64,000 bases of DNA from Salinisphaera dokdonensis (GCF_040361215.1 NZ_APND01000001.1:1178001-1242000), one strand, 5' to 3'. Shown: positions 51,306-61,099, numbered from the stretch's first letter. The notes: generated by a model from the sequence alone, not told the origin. Numbers and translations are program-made.

Positions 51306-52589
51306 TCACTCGTCCGGCTGACCCCAGATCGTCTGCGCAAACGGTTCTACCGGCACGATTTCGCCAGCCGGCACATCGCTCTGTTCGGCCGGCAGCACGA
51401 TGAAACAATCGGACCGGCTCATCGAGCGCATGACGCCGGAGCCCTGGTGATCGACCGGCTCGACCGCAGCGCGACCCGCGTGGGTGACCAGCCGCGCGCG
51501 AAGGAAATTCTCGCGACCGGGGTTCTTGCGCAGGTCCGCCGTTGTCGGCAGCGCAAATCGGATCGGATCGGCCGGCACGCCACCGGCCATGCGCACCAGC
51601 GCGGGTCGGACCAACTGGATGAACGTCACGGCCGTGGATACCGGATTACCCGGCAGACCGAAGAAACGCGCATTACCCACAGTTCCGAATGCCAGCGGTT
51701 TGCCGGGCTTGATCGCCACCCGCCAGAAATCGACCGTGCCCTGCTCGCCGAGCACGTCGAGCACGAAATCCGCGGCGCCCACGGACACACCGCCGCTGGT
51801 TACCACCGCATCATAGGCCGCAGCCTCGGCAAAGGCGTCTCGCAAAGCCTCGCGCGAATCGCCCACCACGCCGAGATCCACGCCTTCCATACCCAGATCC
51901 GAAAGCAGCGCAGCCAGGCCATAGCGGTTGCTGTCGTAGATTTCGCCGGGCGCCAACGACCGGCCAGCCGGCCCGTCGATAGGCCGCAGTTCGTCGCCAG
52001 TGGAGAAGAACGCCACCTTCGGACGGCGAACGACCGACACCTCGCTTACGCCGACCGAGGCGAGCACCGAGATGTCCGCGGGCCGCAGATAATGGCCGGC
52101 GGCGAGCACCGTCGCGCCGGCCTTCAGATCCTCGCCGGCTAGACGGATGTTGCTGCCGGGCGCCGGGCGTTTTTCGATCACGACCTGTTCGTCTTCGGCG
52201 CGGGTGTTCTCCTGCATCACCACCGTATCGACGCCTTCGGGCACGACCGCGCCGGTCATGATGCGTACGCACTCACCCGCGCCGAGACGGCCGACGAAGG
52301 GGTGGCCGGCGAGGCTCTCGCCAACGACATGCAGCGTCGCGCCGTCCTGTTCGGCGTCCGCAGCACGGTAGCCGTAACCGTCCATCGAGGAATTGTCCGC
52401 GCCCGGCACGTCCACCCCGGCGGTCACCTGTTCGGCCAGCACCCGATGCAGCGCCGCCGGCAGCGGTACCTGCTCGATATCCGTGATCGGCGTGATCGCG
52501 TCCACGATACGGGCGCGCGCCTCGGCCAGCGGCATGGGCTTGTCCTGTGGGGTCGGGCGAAAAGCGGACTGTTCGGACGGCTGCGTCAT
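51306..52589 (-). CDS. moeA: Molybdopterin molybdenumtransferase MoeA
   Basis: A 427-residue enzyme that inserts molybdate into adenylated molybdopterin. Landmarks: DNSSMDGYGYRAAD near residue 65, RIMTGAVVPEGVDTVVMQE near 110-128, the MPT-binding-like stretch FSTGDELRP near 200, SGGVSVGAADFVLDVLG near 260-276, and a C-terminal GLPGNPVS near 300. The start ATG 52589 suits the family; the frame is open 87 codons further upstream into mobA. It lies 56 bases after mobA on the same strand. Confidence 0.94.
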   Translation of the reverse strand: MTQPSEQSAFRPTPQDKPMPLAEARARIVDAITPITDIEQVPLPAALHRVLAEQVTAGVDVPGADNSSMDGYGYRAADAEQDGATLHVVGESLAGHPFVGRLGAGECVRIMTGAVVPEGVDTVVMQENTRAEDEQVVIEKRPAPGSNIRLAGEDLKAGATVLAAGHYLRPADISVLASVGVSEVSVVRRPKVAFFSTGDELRPIDGPAGRSLAPGEIYDSNRYGLAALLSDLGMEGVDLGVVGDSREALRDAFAEAAAYDAVVTSGGVSVGAADFVLDVLGEQGTVDFWRVAIKPGKPLAFGTVGNARFFGLPGNPVSTAVTFIQLVRPALVRMAGGVPADPIRFALPTTADLRKNPGRENFLRARLVTHAGRAAVEPVDHQGSGVMRSMSRSDCFIVLPAEQSDVPAGEIVPVEPFAQTIWGQPDE

Positions 52590-52645
52590 GGCATGGCTCG
52601 TGATCGGGAAATTGGCGTTCTGTACGGCGCGACAGCGCGCGTCAG

Positions 52646-53233
52646 TCAACGCCGCGGCGCCAAATGTCGTGCGTCTGCGGGGGCGTTGATATTGGCAAAG
52701 GCGTCGCATTCCGGCCAATCGACGACCCGAATGCGCAGCGCGTCCTGCCAATCGGTGACACGCGACACGCCCTCGGCCACCGCCCGGGTCAGACCGCCCG
52801 CGAGCTCGCGCCTCACCAGCGCATGCAGCGGCTGGCGTCGACCGCCACAACGTGCCACGCAGAGGTCGATATCCGTATCCAGCGCCGCGGCCAGGTGGAC
52901 GGCCAGGTTCGCCGGTAGCTGTGGCGTGTCCACGGGAACAATGAGCACATACGGGGTCGACGCCGCCTGCAACAACCGGGCGATACCGGCCAGCGGGCCG
53001 CGATAGGTCGCGTCTTCATCGCTCACCACCGGCCAGCCGAGCGTGCGATAACGGTCCAGCGAACGATTGGCGCTGATGATCACGGCAGCGGTCTGCGGCT
53101 GTACGCGAGTGATGGTGTGTTCGACCAGCGGCCTCTTGTCGAGAACGTACCAGCCCTTGTCGACACCGCCGAGCCGGCGCCCGGCGCCACCGGCGAGAAT
53201 GCCGGCCGTGATCTGTTCGCGCGTCGCTTTCAT
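52646..53233 (-). CDS. mobA: Molybdenum cofactor guanylyltransferase MobA
   Basis: A 195-residue nucleotidyltransferase attaching GMP to molybdopterin to give the MGD cofactor that formate dehydrogenase needs. The signature GILAGGAGRRLGGVDKG occupies residues 11-27, and VPVDTPQLPANL near 100-111 holds the metal-binding Asp. The start ATG 53233 is one of two close in-frame ATGs (the other at 53242). It begins the mobA-moeA-antiporter-fdh direction. Confidence 0.93.
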   Translation of the reverse strand: MKATREQITAGILAGGAGRRLGGVDKGWYVLDKRPLVEHTITRVQPQTAAVIISANRSLDRYRTLGWPVVSDEDATYRGPLAGIARLLQAASTPYVLIVPVDTPQLPANLAVHLAAALDTDIDLCVARCGGRRQPLHALVRRELAGGLTRAVAEGVSRVTDWQDALRIRVVDWPECDAFANINAPADARHLAPRR

Positions 53234-53352
53234 GCACGGCATTGTCCGCCCGCGCCCGGCCAGCGGCAACGCTTGCCGCATCCTGTTCGATTGCACTCGA
53301 GCGCAGCGCGGTATGATCGCCCTTTGCAGACAGAACAACGGACTAGGCGACT

Positions 53353-54108
53353 ATGCGACGTGCACTCATCGGCCTTATTGCCAGCGGCGCGCTGGCAGCT
53401 TCCACGACCGTCGGCGCCCAGAGCCTGGGCGATCGATTCAAGCAGTTCATGGGCAGCGTGGACGGTGGCAACGCCAACAGCAGCGCACAGCAGTTGCCGG
53501 AGAGCGAGGTCGTATCCGGCCTGCGCGCAGCCCTCGCCGATGGCGCCTCCGCCGCGGTCACCCAGCTCGGCCAGAACGACGGCTTCTGGGGCGACGCCGC
53601 ACGGCGCATCCCTCTTCCGGGCTGGATGGGCAAGACCTCGGGCGTGCTGCGCGGCGCTGGTTTCGGCGACCAGATGGATAGTTTCCAGTTGTCGATGAAC
53701 CGCGCCGCCGAGCAGGCCACCGCCGAAGCCGGCCCGATCGTGCGCGAAACCATCAACAGCATGAGCGTGCGTGATGCCTACGACATCCTGCAGGGCTCGG
53801 ACACCGCCGCAACCGAATATCTGCGCGACAAGGCCGGCGACGATCTGGCCGCCAAGTTCGAGCCGATCATCGCGAATACCACGGCCCAGTCCCAGGCGGT
53901 CTCGCGCTACGAATCGCTCACCTCCAAGGCCAAGCCGATGCTGCAGTTCGTGCCGGGCATGAATCTGGACGTCAACGACTACGTGACCCAGCAGGCGCTA
54001 GACGGACTTTTCGCCGTAATCGGCCAGCAGGAGCAGAAGATTCGCGCCAATCCGGCCGCGACCGGCAGCGCCATCGTGAAGAAGGTGTTCTCGACCGTCA
54101 GCCGCTAG
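53353..54108 (+). CDS. DUF4197 family exported protein
   Basis: A 251-residue protein with a signal peptide (MRRALIGLIASGALAASTTVGAQ) and a helical DUF4197 domain from residue 45 (ESEVVSGLRAALADGASAAV) onward, including AARRIPLPGWM and NSMSVRDAYDILQGSDTAATEYL. It is presumably periplasmic; function unknown. The gene is separate from the divergent mobA (119 bases between starts) and 25 bases before the convergent HNH gene. Confidence 0.83.
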   Translation: MRRALIGLIASGALAASTTVGAQSLGDRFKQFMGSVDGGNANSSAQQLPESEVVSGLRAALADGASAAVTQLGQNDGFWGDAARRIPLPGWMGKTSGVLRGAGFGDQMDSFQLSMNRAAEQATAEAGPIVRETINSMSVRDAYDILQGSDTAATEYLRDKAGDDLAAKFEPIIANTTAQSQAVSRYESLTSKAKPMLQFVPGMNLDVNDYVTQQALDGLFAVIGQQEQKIRANPAATGSAIVKKVFSTVSR

Positions 54109-54133
54109 GTAGCAGAGGCCGCGCGCGTCGATG

Positions 54134-54703
54134 TCAGGCGTCGAAGCGGGCCTTGCGTTTGGGCGCAAGCCGTTCGAGGAACGCCTGTTGATCGGCGAGG
54201 ATGCGCCGGTTGGCCAGGATCAGCCATTCCGCGAGATTGGGTTCGTAGGGCAAGGCGAGCAGGCTCATGCCGGCCTGCTCCGGGGTGCGATCGTCCTTGA
54301 AGCGATTGCAGCCTTCGCAGGTGGACACGACGTTGGTCCAGGCATGCTCGCCGCCCTTGGAACGCGGCATGATGTGCTCGATCTGCATCTGCGAGAAGCT
54401 CAAGCGGGTACCGCAATACAGACACAGGCCGCCGTCACGGTGGAACAGTTCCCGCCGGGTCAGCGCCGGCACCAGGTTACGGGCAAAGCGATGCGAGCGA
54501 TCGCGCACCGCGATGATGGAATCGATCTCCAGAAAGCTGCGGATACCGGTATCGCGGGAACGGCCGCCGCGCAGGCGAATTTTTTCGCTGCCGGCTTCCC
54601 ATGCAATCTTGTCCGTGAAATAAAGACTGACCGCCTCGCGCCAGTCCACCCATTCCACGGGCAGACCGCCCGCATCGAGCTTTAGTATGCGTGGAATCGT
54701 CAT
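54134..54703 (-). CDS. HNH endonuclease domain protein
   Basis: A 189-residue protein. The middle carries the HNH motif: CLYCGTRLSFSQMQIEHIMP then SKGGEHAWTNVVSTCEGCN, with two CxxC zinc pairs framing the IEHIMP and Asn-containing parts, as in McrA-like and phage HNH nucleases. The N-terminus (RILKLDAGGLPVEWVDWREAV) and C-terminus are typical of stand-alone bacterial HNH proteins that are widely conserved. No methylase or restriction partner is near, so it is likelier a house-keeping HNH protein than a restriction enzyme. ATG 54703 is chosen; the upstream extension is not coding-like. Confidence 0.88.
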   Translation of the reverse strand: MTIPRILKLDAGGLPVEWVDWREAVSLYFTDKIAWEAGSEKIRLRGGRSRDTGIRSFLEIDSIIAVRDRSHRFARNLVPALTRRELFHRDGGLCLYCGTRLSFSQMQIEHIMPRSKGGEHAWTNVVSTCEGCNRFKDDRTPEQAGMSLLALPYEPNLAEWLILANRRILADQQAFLERLAPKRKARFDA

Positions 54704-54916
54704 CACGAACCGTTCACTCCTGTTTCGCGCTTCGCCCGGTTTCGCCGCAGAAGTCAGCATTCCACGGGCTGATGACCGCACGTTGAAACACGCTGCACTT
54801 GTTGTACCGGATAAATATCGCGCCGCGCAACGCCGTCTGGCGGGCCGTGTTCTCTTCGATACTGCGCCGACCGAGGAACGGATGCTGTTCACGGGTTATT
54901 GCGCGGGGCTGGCCGC

Positions 54917-56110
54917 ATGACGCGCCGTAGTGCGCTGGTCGCGATTGGCGCCTGTATCGCGGTCGCGCTGCTCCTTGTCGTGGTCTACGGCATGCCGACT
55001 GAAACGGGTCCCGGTGCGGCCACACAGACAGGCCGCGTCGCGGTCGAAACACAGACGGCTCGTCTCGCGGATATCGAAGACATCCGCGAATATTCGGGCA
55101 GCCTCGAGCCGAGTGCCCAGTTCACCGTCGCCCCCAAGATCGCCGGCCGCATCGAAGCCGTGGCCGTGGATATCGGCGACGAGGTTGCGAGTGGCGACAC
55201 GCTGATCACCCTCGACGATCAGGAATACCGCCAGGCGCTGGCCGAGGCCGAGGCGCGGCTGCAGGTGGCCCGCGCCCAGTACGAACAAGCCCGCAGCGAC
55301 GCCCGCACGGCCAACCGCAGTCGAGAGCGCGTGCGCTCACTCAACGCCAAGGGCATCGCTGCCACCGCCGAACTGGATGCGGCCGAAGCGGAAGCGGCCA
55401 ACGCCAATGCCGCACAGTCGGTGGCCCGCGCATCGATCGCCGAGGCGAAGGCCCAGGTCGAGACCGCGCGTATCCGGCTCGGCTATACCGAAATCCGCGC
55501 AAACTGGCCGGAGGCCGACAACCGCCGCCGGGTGGGCGAACGCATAGTCGAGCCCGGCGACACGGTGGCCGCCAATACGCCGCTGCTGCGCATCGTATCC
55601 GTGCGTCCTCTGACCGCCGTGATCCAGGTCCCGGAAGCGCTCTACCCGCTGCTGTCCGTGGGCCAGAGCGCGCGTCTGCGGGTGGCGGGCGCGGAAAGCG
55701 CCGCGTTCGAGGCCGAGATTACGCGTATCGCCCCCATCTTCGACCCGGAAACCCGTCGTGCGCGCGTCGAACTCACCGCGCCGAACGACGAAGGCCGGCT
55801 GGCGCCCGGCATGTTCGTGCAGGTCGGGCTGGTCGCCGAACGGCTGGATGACGCGCTGGTCGTGCCGCGGTCTGCGCTGGTGAGCCGCGACGGGCGCGAC
55901 GGCGTATTCGTGGTGAACACCGAACAGACGACAGCGCGCTTCGTGCCCGCCGAGATTGCCTTCACCCGGGGCGAGCAGGCCGCGCTGCGCTCGCCGGCCG
56001 CGCTCGACGGGCCGGTGGTCACGCTCGGCCAGGCCCAGCTCGAGGACGGCATCGGCGTGGCGCTGGATGACAGCGCCGACACAACGGCCGACGCGCCCGG
56101 CGACGCATGA
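54917..56110 (+). CDS. RND efflux periplasmic adaptor (membrane fusion protein)
   Basis: A 397-residue adaptor with one N-terminal hydrophobic anchor (ALVAIGACIAVALLLVVVYG), the lipoyl half-motif SAQFTVAPKIAGRIEAVAVDIGDEV (cut around residues 63-88), a coiled-coil hairpin of about 90 residues rich in Ala/Glu/Gln/Arg, and a beta-barrel plus membrane-proximal domain. It bridges the RND pump and TolC. It overlaps the pump gene by 4 bases (ATGA). The divergent HNH gene lies 213 bases upstream, room for a promoter. No local regulator gene is present. Confidence 0.93.
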   Translation: MTRRSALVAIGACIAVALLLVVVYGMPTETGPGAATQTGRVAVETQTARLADIEDIREYSGSLEPSAQFTVAPKIAGRIEAVAVDIGDEVASGDTLITLDDQEYRQALAEAEARLQVARAQYEQARSDARTANRSRERVRSLNAKGIAATAELDAAEAEAANANAAQSVARASIAEAKAQVETARIRLGYTEIRANWPEADNRRRVGERIVEPGDTVAANTPLLRIVSVRPLTAVIQVPEALYPLLSVGQSARLRVAGAESAAFEAEITRIAPIFDPETRRARVELTAPNDEGRLAPGMFVQVGLVAERLDDALVVPRSALVSRDGRDGVFVVNTEQTTARFVPAEIAFTRGEQAALRSPAALDGPVVTLGQAQLEDGIGVALDDSADTTADAPGDA

Positions 56111-59100
56111 GAACCCTGCCGGCGTTTTCGGTCGCGCGGCCGGTCGCGACCTCGATGATCATGGCCATCGCCCTGCTGCTCGGCGGCGTGGCATTGAGCC
56201 GGCTGCCGGTGGACCTGCTGCCGAATATCGAAACGCCCACGCTCACCGTCTCGGTCGACTACGAGAACGCCAGCCCTGAAACCATGGAGGAGCTGATCAC
56301 CCGGCGCGTGGAGCAGGCGGTGGGCGCCACGCCGGGACTGGAGGACATGGAATCCACGTCGGTCGAGGGCACCGCCGACGTGACCCTGCGTTTTGGCTGG
56401 GGCACGGATATCGATGCCGCGGCCAACGATGTGCGCGACCGCCTGTTCTCCGAACTCGACGAACTGCCGGACGAGGCCGGCCGCCCGCGCATCCGCAAGT
56501 TCGACACGTCCGATCTGCCCGTCATGGGGCTCGGCTTGGCCAGCGGTATCGACCCGATCGAGCTGCGCCGGCTGATCGACAACCAGCTGTCCTATCGTCT
56601 GCAGCAGATTCCGGGCGTCGCCGCAGTCGAGGTCTGGGGCGAGCCCGAGCGCGAGATCCAGGTCAATCTGGATATCGACCGCGTGCGCGCGCTGGGCCTG
56701 TCGCTGACCGATATCCGCGACACGCTGGACTCTGCCAACCGCAACCTCCCCGCCGGGTCGATCGAGATCGGCAACCAGGAGCTGGCGCTGCGCACGCCCG
56801 GGCGTTTCAAGGATCTCGACGATCTGCGCCGCGCGGTGGTGATCGTGCGCGAGGGCACGCCGATCACGCTCGGCGATATCGCCCGCGTGCGCGACACCCA
56901 GCAGCGCGAAACCCGCCTGATTCGGATCAACGGCGAGCGCGGCGTGCGCATGGGCGTGCGCAAGCAGTCGGGCGCGAACACGGTCGAGGTCGCCGAACGC
57001 ATCACCCGCGAGGTCGAGCGCCTCAACCGCGAATTCCCGCAGGTACGGATCACGCCGTTCTTCAATACCGCGGATTACATCAACCGCTCGATCGCCAACG
57101 TCTCTCGCGCGCTTGTCTACGGCAGCGTGCTGGCCTTCGTGGTGCTGCTGGTATTTCTCGGGCACCTGCGCGCCGCGCTCGCCGTGTCGGTGGCGATCCC
57201 GGTGTCGCTGATCGCGACCTTCGCGCTCATGTACGGCTTCGGCTACACCATCAATCTGATGACGCTCGGTGGCCTCGCCCTCGGCGTGGGCATGATGGTG
57301 GACTCGGCCATCGTGGTGCTGGAAAACATCCAGCGACGACGTGCCGAATTGGGCGAGTCCGCGCACGTCGCCGCGGTCGCGGGCAGTAACGAGATCGTCG
57401 GCCCGATCGTGGCCAGCACGCTGACGACGCTGGCGATCTTCATTCCCATGCTGTTCGCCCGCGAGCTGGCCGGCCAGCTGTTTCGAGAGCTGGCGATCGT
57501 GGTGGCCCTGGCGCTGACCTGCTCGCTGATCGTCGCGCTCACCGTGATGCCCATGCTCACGGCCCGTTTCGTGGGCGCCCGGCGCGCGCCGCAGCGGGCC
57601 GCCATGCAACGGGTCGCGAGCACCGGCAGCCAGATTTATGCACGCATGGACACCGCCTACCGACGCCTGCTCGAAGGCGCACTGTCCGCGCCCCGGCGCG
57701 TGGTCGGCGCGGCCGTGGTCGCCACCCTGGCGGCGCTGATCGGCTTTACCCAACTGGGCAGCGAATTCATGCCCGCCACCGACGAAGGCGAAGTCCGCGT
57801 GAGCCTGCAGATGCCCGCCGGCACGCGCCTGGGCTTGCTCGACGCGCAGACACAGAAAGCCGAGGCGATCGTACGTCGCGTGGTGCCCGAAGCCGTCTCG
57901 GTGGTGACCAGCGTGGGGTCGGGCGGCTACCGCGCCGACGGCGGCGCCGAGGCCGATATTCGTATCGAGCTGCCCTCTGCATCGGCGCGCAGCCGGACCA
58001 GCCAGCAGGTGGCGGCCGATCTGCGTGCCGCCATCGGCAAACTGCCGGATACCGATGTGCGTGTCGGCGTGCGCCAACCGTTCTTCTTTCGCATGCTCGA
58101 TATCGGTCGCGACGGCGGCAGCCTGGAAATCGAGGTCCGTGGCTACGATTTCGACGTACTGCAGGACCTGGTCGCCCGCGTGCAGGAACGCATTCTGTCG
58201 ATTCCCGGCATCACCGACCTGCGCGCCTCGCGCGAGGGCGCCGCGCCGCAGCGCGAGATCGTCATCGACCGCAGCGCGGCCGCCGATCTCGGCGTCACGG
58301 TCGCGGCGATCGGCCAGACCGTCGAAACCGCGATTGCCGGCACCAACGCCGGTTATTTTCTCGACGACGGCGACGAGGTCCGGGTGCGGGTTCAACTCGC
58401 CAATCCGATGCAGGTCAGCACCGCCCAGATTCTGGACCTGCCGGTGCCGGGCGTGAACGGCAACCGGGTCAAACTCGACGACGTGGCGCGGGTGGTGGCC
58501 TCCGAGGGCCCGGTCGAGATCGATCGCCGCAACCAGCAGCGCATCGTCAGCGTGGATGCCAATATCGCCGGCCGGGATCTGGGTTCGGTGGTCGCCGACG
58601 TGCAGGTCGCGCTCGACGAGATCGCCATTCCAGCCAACTACGATCTGCAGCTGGTCGGCGAATACGAAGCCCAGGTCGCCGCCTTTCGTGAGATCGGCGT
58701 GAACGTCGCGCTCGCCCTGCTGCTGGTCTATATGGTGATGGCCTGTCTGTACGAATCGCTCGTCGACCCGCTGATCGTGATGGTCACCGTACCGCTGGCG
58801 CTGATCGGCGTGGTCGCCACGCTGATGCTCACCGGCACCACGCTCAATTCACAATCCATGCTGGGCTGTCTGATGCTGATCGGTATCGTGGTCAACAACG
58901 CCATTCTCATCGTCGATCAGGCCAACCTGCTGCAGCGCGAAGGCCTGGACGCCACCACCGCCGTGCGCGAGGCCGGGCGCCGACGCCTGCGCCCGATCCT
59001 CATGACCGCGGCGACGACCATCTTCGCCCTCGTACCGCTGGCGATCGGCGCCGGCGAAGGCTCCGAGTCGCAGGCGCCGCTGGCGCGCGCGGTGGTCGGC

Positions 59101-59199
59101 GGTATGACCACGGCCACGCTGATCACACTGGTGGTGATTCCGGTGGTGTATACCGGCGTGCATCGGGCCTGGCCTGCACGCCGGGCGAGCGCCGCATGA
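56107..59199 (+). CDS. RND efflux permease
   Basis: A 1030-residue inner-membrane pump of the HAE-1/AcrB family with 12 helices and two large periplasmic loops. Helix 4 reads LALGVGMMVDSAIVVLENIQRR: only one acidic residue where AcrB has a consecutive Asp pair. The conserved segment SVAIPVSLIATFALMYGFGYTINLMTLG (helix 3-4) is normal, as is the C-terminal GIVVNNAILIVDQANLLQR. It expels drugs, solvents or metals through TolC using the proton gradient; substrate unknown. Coupled to both neighbours by 4-base overlaps. Confidence 0.94.
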   Translation: MRTLPAFSVARPVATSMIMAIALLLGGVALSRLPVDLLPNIETPTLTVSVDYENASPETMEELITRRVEQAVGATPGLEDMESTSVEGTADVTLRFGWGTDIDAAANDVRDRLFSELDELPDEAGRPRIRKFDTSDLPVMGLGLASGIDPIELRRLIDNQLSYRLQQIPGVAAVEVWGEPEREIQVNLDIDRVRALGLSLTDIRDTLDSANRNLPAGSIEIGNQELALRTPGRFKDLDDLRRAVVIVREGTPITLGDIARVRDTQQRETRLIRINGERGVRMGVRKQSGANTVEVAERITREVERLNREFPQVRITPFFNTADYINRSIANVSRALVYGSVLAFVVLLVFLGHLRAALAVSVAIPVSLIATFALMYGFGYTINLMTLGGLALGVGMMVDSAIVVLENIQRRRAELGESAHVAAVAGSNEIVGPIVASTLTTLAIFIPMLFARELAGQLFRELAIVVALALTCSLIVALTVMPMLTARFVGARRAPQRAAMQRVASTGSQIYARMDTAYRRLLEGALSAPRRVVGAAVVATLAALIGFTQLGSEFMPATDEGEVRVSLQMPAGTRLGLLDAQTQKAEAIVRRVVPEAVSVVTSVGSGGYRADGGAEADIRIELPSASARSRTSQQVAADLRAAIGKLPDTDVRVGVRQPFFFRMLDIGRDGGSLEIEVRGYDFDVLQDLVARVQERILSIPGITDLRASREGAAPQREIVIDRSAAADLGVTVAAIGQTVETAIAGTNAGYFLDDGDEVRVRVQLANPMQVSTAQILDLPVPGVNGNRVKLDDVARVVASEGPVEIDRRNQQRIVSVDANIAGRDLGSVVADVQVALDEIAIPANYDLQLVGEYEAQVAAFREIGVNVALALLLVYMVMACLYESLVDPLIVMVTVPLALIGVVATLMLTGTTLNSQSMLGCLMLIGIVVNNAILIVDQANLLQREGLDATTAVREAGRRRLRPILMTAATTIFALVPLAIGAGEGSESQAPLARAVVGGMTTATLITLVVIPVVYTGVHRAWPARRASAA

Positions 59200-60827
59200 T
59201 GCGCGTTCACCGACAGGGGCTGGCCGCGGCGCTGCTCGCCATCGTGGCAACACCCGCGCTCGCGGTGCTCAACCCGCAAGCGCTGGTCTGGCCGGAGAAG
59301 CCACTGCCCGGCGAACCGGCTGCGCAAGCCGCGCCAACGCCGGTGCAAGGTGCGTCCGGCACCAACCCCGATCTCGCCGATCTCGGCACGCGCAATCAGC
59401 TCGACCTGAGCGTCGAGGAAGCGGTCGCGCTCGCGCTCGAACACAATCCGTCGCTGGCCGCCCAACGCCTGCAGCCGTTGATCACCGGCACGTTCGCCGC
59501 GGTCGAACGGGCCGTGTTCGATCCGAGCGTGTTCGCCAGTGTGGAAACCTCTCGCGAGGTCGCCCAGCGCGTCTCCGAGGATATCCAGCAGAACTTCGAT
59601 GTACGCAGCGACGATGAACTGGCCCGCGTGGGCGTACGCCAGACGCTGCCGACCGGGACCGACCTGGAACTCAGCCTCGAGCAGGATCTGTCCCAGTCCA
59701 ACCGCTCGCCGCAGCAGGCCGGCACCCGCGTCGGGCTGACGCTCACGCAGGCTTTGCTGCGCGGCTTCGGCATCGACAGCAACCTCGTCGCCCTGCGCCA
59801 GGCGCGTACCGACACGCTGGCGTCGGCCTACGAGCTGCGCGGCTTCGTGACCTCACTGGTCGCCGACGTGGAGACCACCTATTGGGATTATCTCGGCGCG
59901 CGTCGGCGGATCGAGATTCTGCAGAACGCGCTGGAAGTGGCCGAGCAGCAATCACGGGAAGCCCGGCTGCGCATCGAGGCCGGCACCGTGGCGCGCGTGG
60001 AACAGGCCGCATTCGCAGCCGAAGCCGCGCGGCGTCAGCAGGACCTGATCGACGGCCGAGCCGAGGCCGAGCGTCTACGTATCCGCCTGCTACAACTGAT
60101 CAGCATTCCCGGCGAAATCCGCTACCAGCGCGCGCTCACGCCGACCACCGAGGTGGTGACCGAGGCCGCGCTGCTCGATGCGCCCGCCGACTATGTCGCG
60201 CTCGCCGAACGGCGCCGACCCGAACTCAACCAGGCGCGCCTCGACGTGGCCCGAAACGAGCTGGAAGTGGTCGCCACCCGCAACGGCCTGCTGCCGCGTC
60301 TCGACCTGTTCGTCACCCTCGGCCAGACCGGATTCGCGCGTAACTACGGCGGCGCCTACGACGAACTCGACAGCGGCGACACCTACGACCTGTCCGGCGC
60401 GCTGGAATTCGAGTATCCGCTGGGCAACCGCGCGGGCAAGGCGCTCGCGCGCGGCGCGAAGGCCAGCGTGCGCCAGGCCGAGGCCAGCCTCGACAACCTG
60501 GAACGGGTCATCGACGCCGAAGTGCGCTATGCGGTGATCGAGGCCGAGCGGGCGGCCGCCCAGATCGAAGCCACGGCTGCGACCGTGCGCCTGCAGCAGG
60601 AAACATTGGAAGCCGAACAGGCGCGATTCGATGTCGGCCGCTCGACCGGGCTACTGGTCGCCCAGGCGCAACGCGATCTGTTGAGCGCGCGGCTGGACCG
60701 GATCAATGCATTCATTGCCTATCGCCAGGCATTGATCGATCTACATGTGGCGAATGGCAGCCTGCTCACACGGCGGCTCATCGAAGCGCCCGGCGAACTG
60801 CCGCCGGCGCTGCCCTGGCAGAACTAG
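59196..60827 (+). CDS. TolC-family outer membrane channel
   Basis: A 543-residue outer-membrane efflux channel. Signal peptide (about 25 residues, ending PALA), then a Pro/Ala-rich N-terminal extension, and the OEP repeats: two long coiled coils separated by beta strands, with LSVEEAVALALEHNPSLAAQR near residue 70 and the later ALEFEYPLGNRAGKALARGA. It is longer than E. coli TolC by about 50 residues, mostly N-terminal. It completes the MFP-RND-OEP operon with a 4-base overlap. Anchored as a trimer in the outer membrane. Confidence 0.92.
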   Translation: MMRVHRQGLAAALLAIVATPALAVLNPQALVWPEKPLPGEPAAQAAPTPVQGASGTNPDLADLGTRNQLDLSVEEAVALALEHNPSLAAQRLQPLITGTFAAVERAVFDPSVFASVETSREVAQRVSEDIQQNFDVRSDDELARVGVRQTLPTGTDLELSLEQDLSQSNRSPQQAGTRVGLTLTQALLRGFGIDSNLVALRQARTDTLASAYELRGFVTSLVADVETTYWDYLGARRRIEILQNALEVAEQQSREARLRIEAGTVARVEQAAFAAEAARRQQDLIDGRAEAERLRIRLLQLISIPGEIRYQRALTPTTEVVTEAALLDAPADYVALAERRRPELNQARLDVARNELEVVATRNGLLPRLDLFVTLGQTGFARNYGGAYDELDSGDTYDLSGALEFEYPLGNRAGKALARGAKASVRQAEASLDNLERVIDAEVRYAVIEAERAAAQIEATAATVRLQQETLEAEQARFDVGRSTGLLVAQAQRDLLSARLDRINAFIAYRQALIDLHVANGSLLTRRLIEAPGELPPALPWQN

Positions 60828-60855
60828 GGCTTCAATCCCGTCGGGACAAAGAAAA

Positions 60856-60880
60856 CCGGCCGGCGCGTAGCGCCGGCCGG
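60856..60880. terminator. Long perfect palindrome downstream of tolC-family gene
   Basis: Two 11-base arms (ccggccggcgc / gcgccggccgg) around GTA, about 30 bases after the stop. Flanking aaaa to the left suits termination of leftward transcripts; for the rightward operon it lacks a T-run. The inner core cggcgc-GTA-gcgccg is also found at 38607-38621, so it may be a dispersed palindrome. Confidence 0.55.
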
Positions 60881-61099
60881 AAACCGCGATTGCACAGCGA
60901 TTAAGCAAAAACTTGGGCGCGGGCGCATTGGAGGAGAACAACACGGCGCAAGGATCGCTGTACGTGTTCGTTAATGCAAAAGCAGGGCCAACATCGTCAG
61001 GCGGCATGACCAGAACGTTCGGTCACGCCGCCTGACCGCCGACAACTATTTGAATAACAACTGACTGCGGCCGCTCGCATTATTCGTTCGAGACTCGAA

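Noticed and set aside
55642..58395. 917-codon open frame on the minus strand
   Set aside because: It is the antisense of the adaptor and RND pump genes, whose protein families are certain. The translated product is His/Arg/Asp-rich without any family motif, as expected for antisense frames in GC-rich DNA.
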